From an uncultured bacterium (GTDB taxonomy: Bacteria > Bacillota > Clostridia > Peptostreptococcales > Anaerovoracaceae), in NCBI GenBank assembly GCA_905214225.1, contig CAJMLL010000025.1, forward strand, positions 1-33,988: a DNA stretch of 33,988 nucleotides, read 5' to 3'. Under the pieces are notes generated by a model. The model was not told where the DNA came from. It saw only the letters and a list, made by a program, of their open reading frames with translations, and did not search any database. Numbering within the stretch: the first letter of the stretch is position 1; each line of letters opens with the position of its first letter. Of this stretch, positions 14,625-22,347 are shown one piece after another. A program made the translations under genes and the position numbers.

Positions 14625-15404
14625 TTATTTTCTCTCTCTGGATCCCGGCTTCATGACCAGTCCGATCCCCGCGTATTTCTTTCTCCACACCCTGTATAAT
14701 ACAAAGCATACGATAAACGCAGTGACACTGATCACCTGCGCCTGACGGAACGGCCCGATCATCAGACTGTCCGTACGCAGACCTTCAACAAAAAACCGCT
14801 CAACCGAATACAGCATTCCGTACAGACACATGGTCTGCCCTTTAAACTTTCTCCGGTTGTCCACCCAGAGTAAAAAGAAAAACAACGCCAGACACCATAT
14901 CGATTCATATAGAAATGTCGGCTGAACCTTTACGCCATTGACCATGATTCCCCAGGGAAGGTCCGTCGGTCTTCCATGGGCCTCGGAATTAAAGAAATTT
15001 CCCCATCTTCCAATTGCCTGTCCCAGCGCGACCGTTGGAAAAATCAGATCTCCCATTTCAATCAGAGAGACTTTCTCATGCCGGCAGACAAACACTGCCG
15101 TCAGAATTCCTGCTATAAGGCCTCCGTGAATCGCCAGGCCTCCCGCCCGGATATCAAAAATCTGCGTCCAGTCATTCCTGTATAAATCCCAGTTGAAAAT
15201 AACGTAATATGCCCTGGCCCCGATAATCGCCATCGGAATCATCCAGATCGCCAAGTCAAGCACATTGTCGCTTTTCAGCCCATGCAGCGGAGCACGCCGG
15301 CAGCTGATTAATATTGCCAGCAGAAATCCCGTTGCAATCAAAATTCCATACCAGCGTATCGATATTCCAAAAATCGTAAACGCTATTGGATCCGGTGCTG
15401 TCAT
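14625..15404 (-). CDS. lgt: Prolipoprotein diacylglyceryl transferase
   Basis: Lgt attaches diacylglycerol to the cysteine of prolipoproteins in the membrane. The 259-residue protein has seven or so membrane segments, with the family signature GLAIHGGLIAG and GRWGNFFNSEAHGRPTDLPWG, including the essential histidine and arginine/asparagine positions, and VEGLRTDSL near the end. AGGAGG favours the ATG at 15404; an earlier ATG at 15431 has no ribosome site. A promoter with an extended -10 lies about 45 bases upstream. Confidence 0.97.
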   Translation of the reverse strand: MTAPDPIAFTIFGISIRWYGILIATGFLLAILISCRRAPLHGLKSDNVLDLAIWMIPMAIIGARAYYVIFNWDLYRNDWTQIFDIRAGGLAIHGGLIAGILTAVFVCRHEKVSLIEMGDLIFPTVALGQAIGRWGNFFNSEAHGRPTDLPWGIMVNGVKVQPTFLYESIWCLALFFFLLWVDNRRKFKGQTMCLYGMLYSVERFFVEGLRTDSLMIGPFRQAQVISVTAFIVCFVLYRVWRKKYAGIGLVMKPGSRERK

Positions 15405-15447
15405 AATTCTACCTCCTGACTGCTTTTCCATAAAAACAGCCTTCTAT

Positions 15448-15477
15448 ATGATAGCACAGGACAATTATGATTGGAAA
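15448..15477 (-). promoter_or_regulatory. Candidate promoter of lgt-ychF
   Basis: TATCAT (15448-15453) preceded by TGC forms an extended -10; TTTCCA lies 18 bases upstream as a partial -35. It overlaps the end of the 34-residue small gene. Confidence 0.5.
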
Positions 15478-15569
15478 TGCGAAAAACGTTTTTTTAGCTG
15501 TTCACCCCTGATCCGGCACTCCGTCTTCAGGTATTGATATGACATATACAGCATCGTACTCTTCAGCAT
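15465..15569 (-). CDS. Possible 34-residue basic protein at the end of pilus cluster 2
   Basis: ATG at 15569 with GGAGG five bases upstream, followed by 34 codons rich in Lys/Arg (ending KKRFSHFQS) and no membrane segment. It lies 29 bases after the TadF-like gene. Support is the strong ribosome site only. Confidence 0.4.
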   Translation of the reverse strand: MLKSTMLYMSYQYLKTECRIRGEQLKKRFSHFQS

Positions 15570-15598
15570 CAGCTCCTCCCTTCCACAATCATTTATTT

Positions 15599-16030
15599 TT
15601 ATGCCTTAACTTTCTGCAGAACATACTGCGCTCGTCCTTTTCTGTCTTTTCCTGTTCTTCTGGTCCACTGATAGCAAGACTCTGCCTGAATTCCGTCCCT
15701 TTCAAGTTTCACGTAAACCCTCGGGCTGTCTCTTCCACTGCAGGAGACCGTGACAATCCGCGTCCTCTTTCCCTCCTTTTCATTCAGCAGAAGGGATTCT
15801 TTCACTGCAGCATAAGCGTTTCCCTCCTCCAGGACCATGCACAGATTTTTCTTCTTCCCTTTAGTTTTTTTCTTCTCGCATCTTCCAGTCAATGCTGCGC
15901 TTACTGCCGCTTCATCTGCATCTGCGTGCAGCGCTTTCTTTTCAAAAAAGGCCTGCTCGCACTGCATCTGCAGGTGAAGGGAAGAAGACATATACAACAA
16001 TATTCCCATAGCAATAACCACATTATTCAT
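15599..16030 (-). CDS. TadF/TadE-like pseudopilin (cluster 2)
   Basis: A 143-residue protein with an N-terminal hydrophobic stretch (MNNVVIAMGILLYMSSSL) and a strongly basic soluble domain with paired cysteines (RCEKKK...LCMV; VSCSGR...ESCYQW). Size and topology fit TadE/F minor pseudopilins. The helix start is not preceded by a leader. It overlaps the previous gene by eight bases. Confidence 0.65.
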   Translation of the reverse strand: MNNVVIAMGILLYMSSSLHLQMQCEQAFFEKKALHADADEAAVSAALTGRCEKKKTKGKKKNLCMVLEEGNAYAAVKESLLLNEKEGKRTRIVTVSCSGRDSPRVYVKLERDGIQAESCYQWTRRTGKDRKGRAQYVLQKVKA

Positions 16031-16436
16031 TCCGCTCTGATCCTTTATCTGAAGCCATATATTCGCTTACCGCATACCGATCTTCCCTGTACCAGACCTG
16101 CGTTTTTCCAACACCGAAAAACGTATACGCCAGCACGGACCGGCCCAGAGGAACACGAATTCTGTAGTGAATTCTGCCGCCTCGCTGAACCGGTCGTCTG
16201 CTTCCACGCACCTGAATTTCTCCCGTTTTTATCTTCGACTGTGAGACAATCTGCTTCTTCAGATTTCTGACATTTTCATCCCTCAGACAGCCGTCCAGGC
16301 GGAGCTGTTCTCTGAACACTTCCGTTGCATTCATCACTTCATGCATATCATGTACCATCGTCTGGACATGGATAAACTGCAGCATCACGGCAAACAGCAG
16401 AATCATACACGCCGTCCCGGTAATCACATTCTTCAT
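16023..16436 (-). CDS. TadE-like pseudopilin (cluster 2)
   Basis: A 137-residue protein starting MKNVITGTACMILLFAVMLQF, one N-terminal helix, then a polar domain that ends in a beta-rich segment (IHYRIRVPLGRSVLAYTFFG). TadE-like. A longer frame extends upstream but overlaps a separate small gene (16451-16591) in another frame; the ATG at 16436 is preceded by AGAG only, so the ribosome site is weak and coupling to the previous gene, 14 bases away, is likely. Confidence 0.65.
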   Translation of the reverse strand: MKNVITGTACMILLFAVMLQFIHVQTMVHDMHEVMNATEVFREQLRLDGCLRDENVRNLKKQIVSQSKIKTGEIQVRGSRRPVQRGGRIHYRIRVPLGRSVLAYTFFGVGKTQVWYREDRYAVSEYMASDKGSERNE

Positions 16437-16450
16437 AGAATTCTCTTCGT

Positions 16451-16591
16451 TCAGCGGTAGCGGATATGTTCCGTCTGCCCTCGCATCCAGCGCTGCGAAG
16501 TTCCCAAAAGACTCTCCGGACCACTGGATATCCACTGAAATATCATACATCCAAGCATAAGCATTCCAATTCCGGTTATTAACCTCTTCAT
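16451..16591 (-). CDS. 46-residue membrane or lipoprotein-like small protein (cluster 2)
   Basis: MKRLITGIGMLMLGCMIFQW begins a basic N-terminus, a hydrophobic stretch and a cysteine in LMLGC, which resembles a lipobox except for Met at -3. AAGGAGTG stands six bases before the ATG, the best ribosome site in this part of the operon. Could be a tiny lipoprotein (lgt is the downstream neighbour operon) or simply a single-pass peptide. Confidence 0.6.
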   Translation of the reverse strand: MKRLITGIGMLMLGCMIFQWISSGPESLLGTSQRWMRGQTEHIRYR

Positions 16592-16636
16592 TTTCACACT
16601 CCTTGTACATTTCCTTTTGTCCGGCAGAACGCCGCT

Positions 16637-16795
16637 CTAATCCCCGCCGCCCAGCGTCTGCATCATCTGCGTTCCCCTGCCGACGACTTCTCCGGCCGCT
16701 CCCTTCAGGCTGTCGCCGGAATCTCCGAGAATCATTGTATTGACAATGATTACCCCCAGCATTATCGTGCCGATGATAATGATGATGTTTTTCAT
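16637..16795 (-). CDS. Flp-like pilin candidate (cluster 2)
   Basis: A 52-residue protein: MKN followed at once by a hydrophobic helix (IIIIIGTIMLGVIIVNTMIL) and a glycine-rich polar tail (SLKGAAGEVVGRGTQMM). Position after the platform genes and before the TadE/F-like genes is that of the Flp pilin in tad operons. No EY pair and no leader sequence are present. GGGAGG precedes the ATG at 16795. Confidence 0.6.
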   Translation of the reverse strand: MKNIIIIIGTIMLGVIIVNTMILGDSGDSLKGAAGEVVGRGTQMMQTLGGGD

Positions 16796-16805
16796 CTTTT
16801 CCTCC

Positions 16806-17414
16806 CTAGAACATGCTGATATTCTGCAGCATGTCATGCATATTCATAAACACAGCCACTGCCGTAAAATTCATCAGGACCGAAAGCACCGCAGCCATCG
16901 AAGCCGCCGTACAGATCAGTGACTTCCGCTCGTTACTTTTCATCGCCTGCGTCATCCGCTCCTCTTCAAACGATTCTTCGAATGCATGCATATATGAAAC
17001 AAGCTCTGCCGGATTCACCTGATCCAATTTCGACAAAATATGACTGAACAAGGCCGCAGCCCTGCTGCCGACCTCCATTTTCAGCCTCAAACACGCGTTC
17101 TCGTACTCTCCGTTCCGGTAATCTCTGACCATATCTTCATAAACATGTCTCAGCAGAAAACTGTTATCCTTCAGCTGCTCCAGCATATAGTCGGCTGAAA
17201 CCGGCGCATCCTGTTTCATCACCGCAAGATTTTTCAAAAGGAGGCAGCTGCTGAAGATTTCCCGGTCACATGCCCTGCGAAGAAATTTCCTTCTGGTCAG
17301 AGTAATTATGCCTTGAAATCTATCTTTTGCCGTTTCCCGCCGCTGGGCCGCGATTTTTCTTCTCAGTCTTTTTATCTTCACCCAGGGATGAAGACGAATA
17401 TTCATTTTCACCAT
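16806..17414 (-). CDS. TadC-like platform protein (cluster 2)
   Basis: A 202-residue protein with a very basic N-terminal segment (KIKRLRRKIAAQRRE), a helical cytoplasmic region and a C-terminal membrane segment (LICTAASMAAVLSVLMNFTAVAVF). The SNERKSL segment just before the helix resembles T2SSF/TadC C-termini. It is shorter than usual TadC (about 280-320), lacking the first membrane pair. It follows the TadB-like gene by three bases. Confidence 0.7.
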   Translation of the reverse strand: MVKMNIRLHPWVKIKRLRRKIAAQRRETAKDRFQGIITLTRRKFLRRACDREIFSSCLLLKNLAVMKQDAPVSADYMLEQLKDNSFLLRHVYEDMVRDYRNGEYENACLRLKMEVGSRAAALFSHILSKLDQVNPAELVSYMHAFEESFEEERMTQAMKSNERKSLICTAASMAAVLSVLMNFTAVAVFMNMHDMLQNISMF

Positions 17415-17417
17415 AAT

Positions 17418-18374
17418 TTATTTCAAATCCAGTTTTTCACCGCTTAAGAACACTTGAAAACAGATTCCCGCAATGTACAGCATTACAGAAATCAGAATGC
17501 ATTTCAGCCCTAAGGGTGTTCTGAACTGACTTCTTAAATAACTTTTCAGCGTCATATCGAAATACTTCAGTGCACAGAACACGGTCCACAAATACGTTCC
17601 CGGTACGGCCGCGATCAGCAGCAGTTTTGATTCATGATGCTCTCTTCGTGCCTGCTCGCACACTTTCCGGCTCCGCTCGAGCGACTCCGCCAGATCTTCC
17701 AGAGTATGCGTGATATTCATCCCCTGAACATGCGCAAAATAGACAGCCGACGCTAGTGCGCTGCCCCAGACTGTTCCAATGGCATATCTGAGCTTCTCTG
17801 TTTCCATCCGGCATTCCTTTTTTGTGCAGGCCTGATTCAGCCCTTTAGCAAGATCGTACAATACCGTGCGCAGATTCGGTGCGTCTTCCAGGGATTCTGC
17901 CGCCTCAAAAACCGCCTCCCGTATGTTTCCATCTCTGATCCTGTACTGGGCGAGTAATTCCTGCACCATGACAAGTCCCTCCTGAGACCGGACCCTCCTG
18001 CGAGATTCCAGTTTCATCCGCAGAATCAGATACGGCAGCGCCGCTGCGGATATCCCCGCAGCGAGTGCTGTTCTCCAGCCAGTCTCCCAGACCGCTGCAA
18101 AAAAAACTCCGCATCCGAGAACGCCGGAGATTGCAAGAAACAGATCAGGAGATGGAAAGAAGCGCTGCATCTCTGTACTTTCTATCAGTCTGTACAGAGC
18201 TCCCTTCACGACTCCGTATTCTTCATGAATCTCCGCACTTTTCAGCATCTGGATATTTCTTCTTCTGTGCAGCTTCCGCATGATCCCGTGCAGACTGGTT
18301 TTCAGCAGTCCGCTCTGTGTCAGCAGAATACCTGATAGCAGCACCGCCTCAAGCAGGTGATCTACCCATTCCAT
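17418..18374 (-). CDS. TadB-like platform protein (cluster 2)
   Basis: A 318-residue polytopic protein: a hydrophobic N-terminus, a membrane pair near residues 78-118 (LFLAISGVLGCGVFFAAV and ALAAGISAAALPYLIL), a T2SSF-like cytoplasmic helical bundle (EGLVMVQELLAQYRIRDGNIREAV), then two C-terminal segments (near 248-266 and 290-310). This is the TadB/TadC-family arrangement. It overlaps the ATPase gene by 13 bases. Confidence 0.8.
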   Translation of the reverse strand: MEWVDHLLEAVLLSGILLTQSGLLKTSLHGIMRKLHRRRNIQMLKSAEIHEEYGVVKGALYRLIESTEMQRFFPSPDLFLAISGVLGCGVFFAAVWETGWRTALAAGISAAALPYLILRMKLESRRRVRSQEGLVMVQELLAQYRIRDGNIREAVFEAAESLEDAPNLRTVLYDLAKGLNQACTKKECRMETEKLRYAIGTVWGSALASAVYFAHVQGMNITHTLEDLAESLERSRKVCEQARREHHESKLLLIAAVPGTYLWTVFCALKYFDMTLKSYLRSQFRTPLGLKCILISVMLYIAGICFQVFLSGEKLDLK

Positions 18375-19909
18375 GCACAGATATCCTCTCTGACACAGCT
18401 ATGATTCCCGGCATCCCGCATATATGGACGTCCGATCATTTCCGGAAACGCGGGCGATCCGTTTCCCGGATTCCGGTTCCGATTTCCTGAGTAATAAGCG
18501 GGGAACAATACCCTTCCCTGCTCCATTGCACTGATTTCTTCAAGTTCCTTCAGCAAATGTCTCATTTCCTCTGCTCCTTTCGTCTGAGATTTCATTTTCT
18601 CCAGAATAGAAGGGCTGATTCTCGCCTTCCATCTCCAGTTCTGCTGACTGAAATCATACTCACATATTTTTACTGCGCTGACCTGATCCTTCTCCACATC
18701 GTAACTGAGCTCCACGATACCGGTTACAATTTTATGTGCCCGGTTTTCCGGATCCTGGCAGCACTCAAAAACATAATCAATATTCTGGTAAACCTGCGCA
18801 ATCAGATCATCCAGATTCCCACCGAATTTTTCTCTGATTTTCGATGCAATTTTATACGCCGCACTTACTGCGTCATTATCATGAATGGTAGCCTTGCTTC
18901 TCCTGGTTCCCGTCGATAAAATATCCAGAAACATCCGGTAAGCATACGCATCTCTCATCTCCTCCAGAAGGACATAATCATTGTCTCCTCTTAGAATGGA
19001 TTTCATCATTGCAAGAAGTTCATCTCCCTCTGCAAGCAGCTGCATGAGCGGTGCTTCCGGCATTATTTCATGCCAGGGAGTTTCCGGATCCGACGCCACC
19101 GCCAGACCTTCCAGAAGCGGATTCTCACATTTCTGCCAGATCTGGAGCAGCGTGGTTTTTCCTGACCGCACTTCTCCGGCAAACATGACATTAAAGCCCA
19201 GCTTCACCATACAGGCAAATAATTCCGGCGCTCCCGGAGGAATCGTCTTCAGCCGTACAAGATCCTGAAAATCCAGATTTTCCTTCATCAGATACTTTCT
19301 CATAACAATCACATCCTGCCCCGCTTTTGTCCGCTTCCCGGAATATATGGTCACACGGATTCCATTCCTTAGATAAACCTCATGAAATCCGTACTCCACA
19401 CGCTCTTCCGGAGCCGCCATCAGGAGTGTCCTCTTCAGTTTCTCCCTCCGGTCATCCGGAATTCTCTGAGGCTGAAGCTCCGATTTTCCGTCAATCAGGC
19501 AGTACATCCTGGACCCGATTAACTTTGCCGATGAGGAGCTGCGGTACTTGGGAAGCATGTCATACGCCCATGGAGCAAGCCCCGACAGTCCGTACAGTTC
19601 GGCAAAAATTGCTTCGGTAAGATCACTGAACCAAGTGGGAAACACGCATGCCGTCATCCTGTGCTCCATCAGAATTCCACGGATCTTTTCTTTGTAGAAA
19701 CTGACCTCCTCTTCATATCCGATCATTGCCCTTGTCTCTTTTTCCAGCCGGAATCCACGCACTTCGTCATCCGCATGTTCCCACTCTGCATCAAGCTTAC
19801 TCTTTACAAACTCCAGCACTCCCTGGAAAGCCTGATCCCGGTGAGATTCTTCCTGACCGCTGCTTCCGCTTCTGCTCAGGTACTCCGTAAGGTTAAACTT
19901 TTCTTCCAT
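18362..19909 (-). CDS. tadA: TadA/CpaF pilus assembly ATPase (cluster 2)
   Basis: A 515-residue secretion ATPase of the CpaF type. Walker A GEVRSGKT (245-252), Walker B region DYVLLEEMRD (311-320) and His box TGTRRSKATIHDND (334-347) are present. An N-terminal extension of about 90 residues precedes the domain, and a tail of about 100 residues ends with a G/N-rich stretch. The start at 19909 is supported by AGGGA; the frame is open further upstream but lies inside tadZ. It overlaps tadZ by 34 bases. It energises the platform proteins encoded directly downstream. Confidence 0.9.
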   Translation of the reverse strand: MEEKFNLTEYLSRSGSSGQEESHRDQAFQGVLEFVKSKLDAEWEHADDEVRGFRLEKETRAMIGYEEEVSFYKEKIRGILMEHRMTACVFPTWFSDLTEAIFAELYGLSGLAPWAYDMLPKYRSSSSAKLIGSRMYCLIDGKSELQPQRIPDDRREKLKRTLLMAAPEERVEYGFHEVYLRNGIRVTIYSGKRTKAGQDVIVMRKYLMKENLDFQDLVRLKTIPPGAPELFACMVKLGFNVMFAGEVRSGKTTLLQIWQKCENPLLEGLAVASDPETPWHEIMPEAPLMQLLAEGDELLAMMKSILRGDNDYVLLEEMRDAYAYRMFLDILSTGTRRSKATIHDNDAVSAAYKIASKIREKFGGNLDDLIAQVYQNIDYVFECCQDPENRAHKIVTGIVELSYDVEKDQVSAVKICEYDFSQQNWRWKARISPSILEKMKSQTKGAEEMRHLLKELEEISAMEQGRVLFPAYYSGNRNRNPGNGSPAFPEMIGRPYMRDAGNHSCVREDICAWNG

Positions 19910-20631
19910 GATTTCTTTCCCTCTTCGTCCCGGATCTGCCGGACCAGACGACGCATTGCTCTGGAATACTTGGAGCAGCACATCAGCGTCTCTTTCTCAA
20001 GCTCCGCCTGCCATCCATACGATACATACGGGATGCGCACCGCCGCCTTCATTCCGGTCAGCGCTTCAATTTCACCGCAGGACAGAAGCGCAGCAGACAG
20101 CTGATATTTATTCAGAATAAGCTCTCCGCTTAACTGCAGCGGCTGAAGCACTTCCCTGACGGCGTATTGAAAGCGCCGCAGACATTTTTCCTGCTGTGTA
20201 ACCACAAAATACCTCCGCCCGGCAGCTTTCGCCCCGGAAATGTACATTCCGTAATCGAACCGGCTTCCGCAGTCAATGACAATATAGCGGAAGCCTTCCG
20301 CACCCTGAAGCAGGGTCTGCATACAGGTTTCCGGATAATACGATGCGGACAGAACATCGCTTAAGGCAGGCAGAACACGGATATTCTTCTCCCTGACAAG
20401 ACATGGATACAGTTCCGATGGCTGAAGACTCCCGCTCATCAGATTTGCCCGGATATCGTCCATCGATCTGTTTTCGCGGTTCAGAATATAGTCATCTCCA
20501 TATTTCCCGGATGCCGAGACAAGCAGCACCTTTCCGGGCTCCTTCTCTGCCAGTACTTCAGCCGCAGACTGCGCAGCCATCGTGCATCCGGCCCCATCGT
20601 CACCGCCACAGAATGCAATGATTTCTCTCAT
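19876..20631 (-). CDS. tadZ: TadZ/CpaE-like MinD/ParA-family protein with degenerate P-loop (cluster 2)
   Basis: A 251-residue protein of the MinD/ParA fold, used by Tad systems for positioning the pilus machine. The N-terminus MREIIAFCGGDDGAGCT aligns with KGGxGK(T/S), but both lysines are missing: the first is replaced by cysteine and the P-loop lysine by cysteine (GAGCT). The IDCG segment (residues about 118-121) matches the Walker B position. ATP binding is therefore doubtful. AAGGAGGTG precedes the ATG. A short terminator-like hairpin lies between it and cpaB. Confidence 0.8.
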   Translation of the reverse strand: MREIIAFCGGDDGAGCTMAAQSAAEVLAEKEPGKVLLVSASGKYGDDYILNRENRSMDDIRANLMSGSLQPSELYPCLVREKNIRVLPALSDVLSASYYPETCMQTLLQGAEGFRYIVIDCGSRFDYGMYISGAKAAGRRYFVVTQQEKCLRRFQYAVREVLQPLQLSGELILNKYQLSAALLSCGEIEALTGMKAAVRIPYVSYGWQAELEKETLMCCSKYSRAMRRLVRQIRDEEGKKSWKKSLTLRST

Positions 20632-20667
20632 TCACACCACCTCCTTCTTTGATCTGAAAAATTGCAT

Positions 20668-20689
20668 AAAAAAAGAAGCTCTCGCTTCT
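20668..20689 (-). terminator. Short intra-operon terminator between cpaB and tadZ
   Basis: AGAAGC-GAGA-GCTTCT followed by TTTTTTTA on the minus strand; the stem begins inside the cpaB stop codon. It would reduce transcription of the downstream pilus genes relative to cpaB. Confidence 0.65.
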
Positions 20690-21236
20690 ACTCACTGCAG
20701 ATTACCAGTCCGCTGTTTTCTGCCGCCTTTTTCTCAATGACAGCAGCATCCCGTTTTTCTATCACAGCCTGCAGACTGCGATCCTCTCCTGAATACCGTA
20801 ACACCCTGGCACCAGCTATCTTTTGTCCGCCGGAAAGGATATGAATCCGGTCTCCAGCGTGAAGATCATCCGGACAGGAGATCATCCATCGCTCGGGAAT
20901 GCAGATCCTGTACCGTCCGGATCTGCCGCCGGTCAGAAGCTTCCGGCTGCAGAAATATTCCTTATACAGCGGAGATCCCTTATGGATAAACTGCGCGGCA
21001 GCCTTTCCCTGAATCCGCTTCCGATCGTCCGGCCTCAGCATGTCTTTCTGCAGACGGTCCGTCCGCACCACCTTCAGCATATCCGGAGTAATTGTGCTTC
21101 CCCGCTGAACACTGCCGCGCAGCACCAGGATATCATCGTAATAAAAATGTGCTCTTCCGAATTTTTCCCATGAAAAAAGCGCCAGCAGGCTGACGCAGAT
21201 CATGACAATTCCGAAGATGCGCTTTCCTCTTTCCAA
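20688..21236 (-). CDS. cpaB: CpaB/RcpC-like pilus assembly protein (SAF domain)
   Basis: A 182-residue protein with an N-terminal membrane segment (IFGIVMICVSLLALF) and an SAF-type domain (ILVLRGSVQRGSTITPDMLKVV), as in CpaB/RcpC proteins of Tad systems, followed by a beta-rich region. The start is most likely the TTG at 21236, which has AAGGAG six bases upstream; the frame is open to 21278 without a ribosome site. First gene of cluster 2, about 40 bases after a promoter. Confidence 0.8.
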   Translation of the reverse strand: MERGKRIFGIVMICVSLLALFSWEKFGRAHFYYDDILVLRGSVQRGSTITPDMLKVVRTDRLQKDMLRPDDRKRIQGKAAAQFIHKGSPLYKEYFCSRKLLTGGRSGRYRICIPERWMISCPDDLHAGDRIHILSGGQKIAGARVLRYSGEDRSLQAVIEKRDAAVIEKKAAENSGLVICSE

Positions 21237-21276
21237 CGCATTCTCCTTTCCTCTGAATTCACTTTTCGACACTATC

Positions 21277-21305
21277 AATGTAACACATTATTCTTCCCCT
21301 GACAA
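21277..21305 (-). promoter_or_regulatory. Promoter of pilus cluster 2
   Basis: TTGTCA (21300-21305), 17-base spacer, and TACATT (21277-21282) preceded by TGT (extended -10). Confidence 0.6.
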
Positions 21306-21513
21306 CCTTTATTTTCTATTTTTGTCAAATTTTTCCATTACATCTTGTGTATGCATTTCAATGACTGCGTTTTCACCGTCCGGCAAAAATATCCCTCCAG
21401 GAAGTCAGCCCAGCCTTTTTCCATGAGATAAGTAAAAAGAGAACGAACACACAGGATCTTTCCGTTCATCCACGTCTGTCCGCCCTCATTGTTACAGCCT
21501 GTTCTGTTACGTT

Positions 21514-21921
21514 TTACATCAATGAAAGGTTCTGAGCCACACCAAACAAAAACTTCTGCTTCCAGACTCTCCATACACGGTTTGGTACTTCCGTCGGATT
21601 CACCTGATAGATCACATTATCCAGAATATGGTCCTGATAGGCGGGCGGCACATCTTCCAGCGCCTTTCTGATTGCCTCAATCCTCGCCTCCAGCCGCACT
21701 TTTTCCATGACCGTCTTTTCCGTCGGATTGACCCTGCTGCAATCTCTTTTACTTCCGCCGGCCACACTCGTACTGTGAATGTTTCCAGACCGGATATCTT
21801 CATTGATTTCTTCGACACGCTCCTCCATCCGGTGTAGATCGCGCACCGCCCAGATGGACTGATAGTACACAGCATCAGGCATACAAATACTTTTGAAGCG
21901 AGTCTGCTGCCACTCTCTCAT
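21514..21921 (-). CDS. Phage-type small protein resembling RinA/ArpU-like late regulators
   Basis: A 135-residue soluble protein starting MREWQQTRFKSICMPDAVYYQ with IWAVRDLHRMEER, then a helical region and a C-terminal VWKQKFLFGVAQNLSL. This W-x2-MP-x-VY-x-Q-IW-x2-RD pattern recurs in small proteins near the late-gene regulators of Clostridial prophages, from memory; the last part looks like the sigma-like/ArpU C-terminal helix. GGGAGG supports the ATG at 21921. No other phage gene is near, so it is an isolated remnant or a domesticated regulator just upstream of pilus cluster 2. Confidence 0.5.
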   Translation of the reverse strand: MREWQQTRFKSICMPDAVYYQSIWAVRDLHRMEERVEEINEDIRSGNIHSTSVAGGSKRDCSRVNPTEKTVMEKVRLEARIEAIRKALEDVPPAYQDHILDNVIYQVNPTEVPNRVWRVWKQKFLFGVAQNLSLM

Positions 21922-22198
21922 ACGTTCCTCCCTGTTTAACGGGGAATTTCCTTGATATACAGAAATTATATCCCCGAATATAATAAAACTGGCGATCAGT
22001 CTGCGCGCACCGACTGACCGCTCTCGTCTATTCCTTTGTCCGCCGACGGGACAATTTCCATTATCCACAATTTTCAGAGCTCTTCAATGGCATAATGCCC
22101 GGTTTCCGGGATTTTGTATCGTAGGGCCGGGATTGTGAACGGGAATGCCCTGGACGTCCCCTTCCGTGGGTTCTCGCCCATATCTATATACAATAAAA
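21922..22198. other. Non-coding stretch between the phage-type gene and IS1182
   Basis: No supported gene. It contains a small hairpin CCCGG-TTT-CCGGG followed by ATTTT near 22098-22116 (plus strand). Confidence 0.5.
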
Positions 22199-22258
22199 GG
22201 GGCTGTTGCACTAAGCATATATTTATGCGTTAGTGCAGGGGCCTCTTTTCTTGTTTGT

Positions 22259-22306
22259 AAAAGGCCCGACCGAGGAAATTGTTTTTTCCTTCCGGTCAGG
22301 CCTTTT
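22259..22306. terminator. Bidirectional terminator downstream of the IS1182 transposase
   Basis: AAAAGGCCCGACCG and CGGTCAGGCCTTTT pair with AGGAAA/TTTCCT inside; the A and T runs on both sides allow termination from either strand. Confidence 0.75.
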
Positions 22307-22347
22307 AGGGTATACTTCCCCCTTCTTAGGGAAACGTTTCTTTTTTA

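Noticed and set aside
16023..16610. A 195-residue protein starting at 16610
   Set aside because: Its first 58 residues overlap a small gene in another frame with a much better ribosome site; the hydrophobic helix starts at 16436.
21338..21574. 78-codon minus-strand frame
   Set aside because: Overlaps the 3' end of the phage-type gene, no ribosome site, no recognisable pattern.
22199..22240. IS-end hairpin as an attC-like site
   Set aside because: The hairpin lies at the expected terminus of the IS1182 element and no integron integrase is present.
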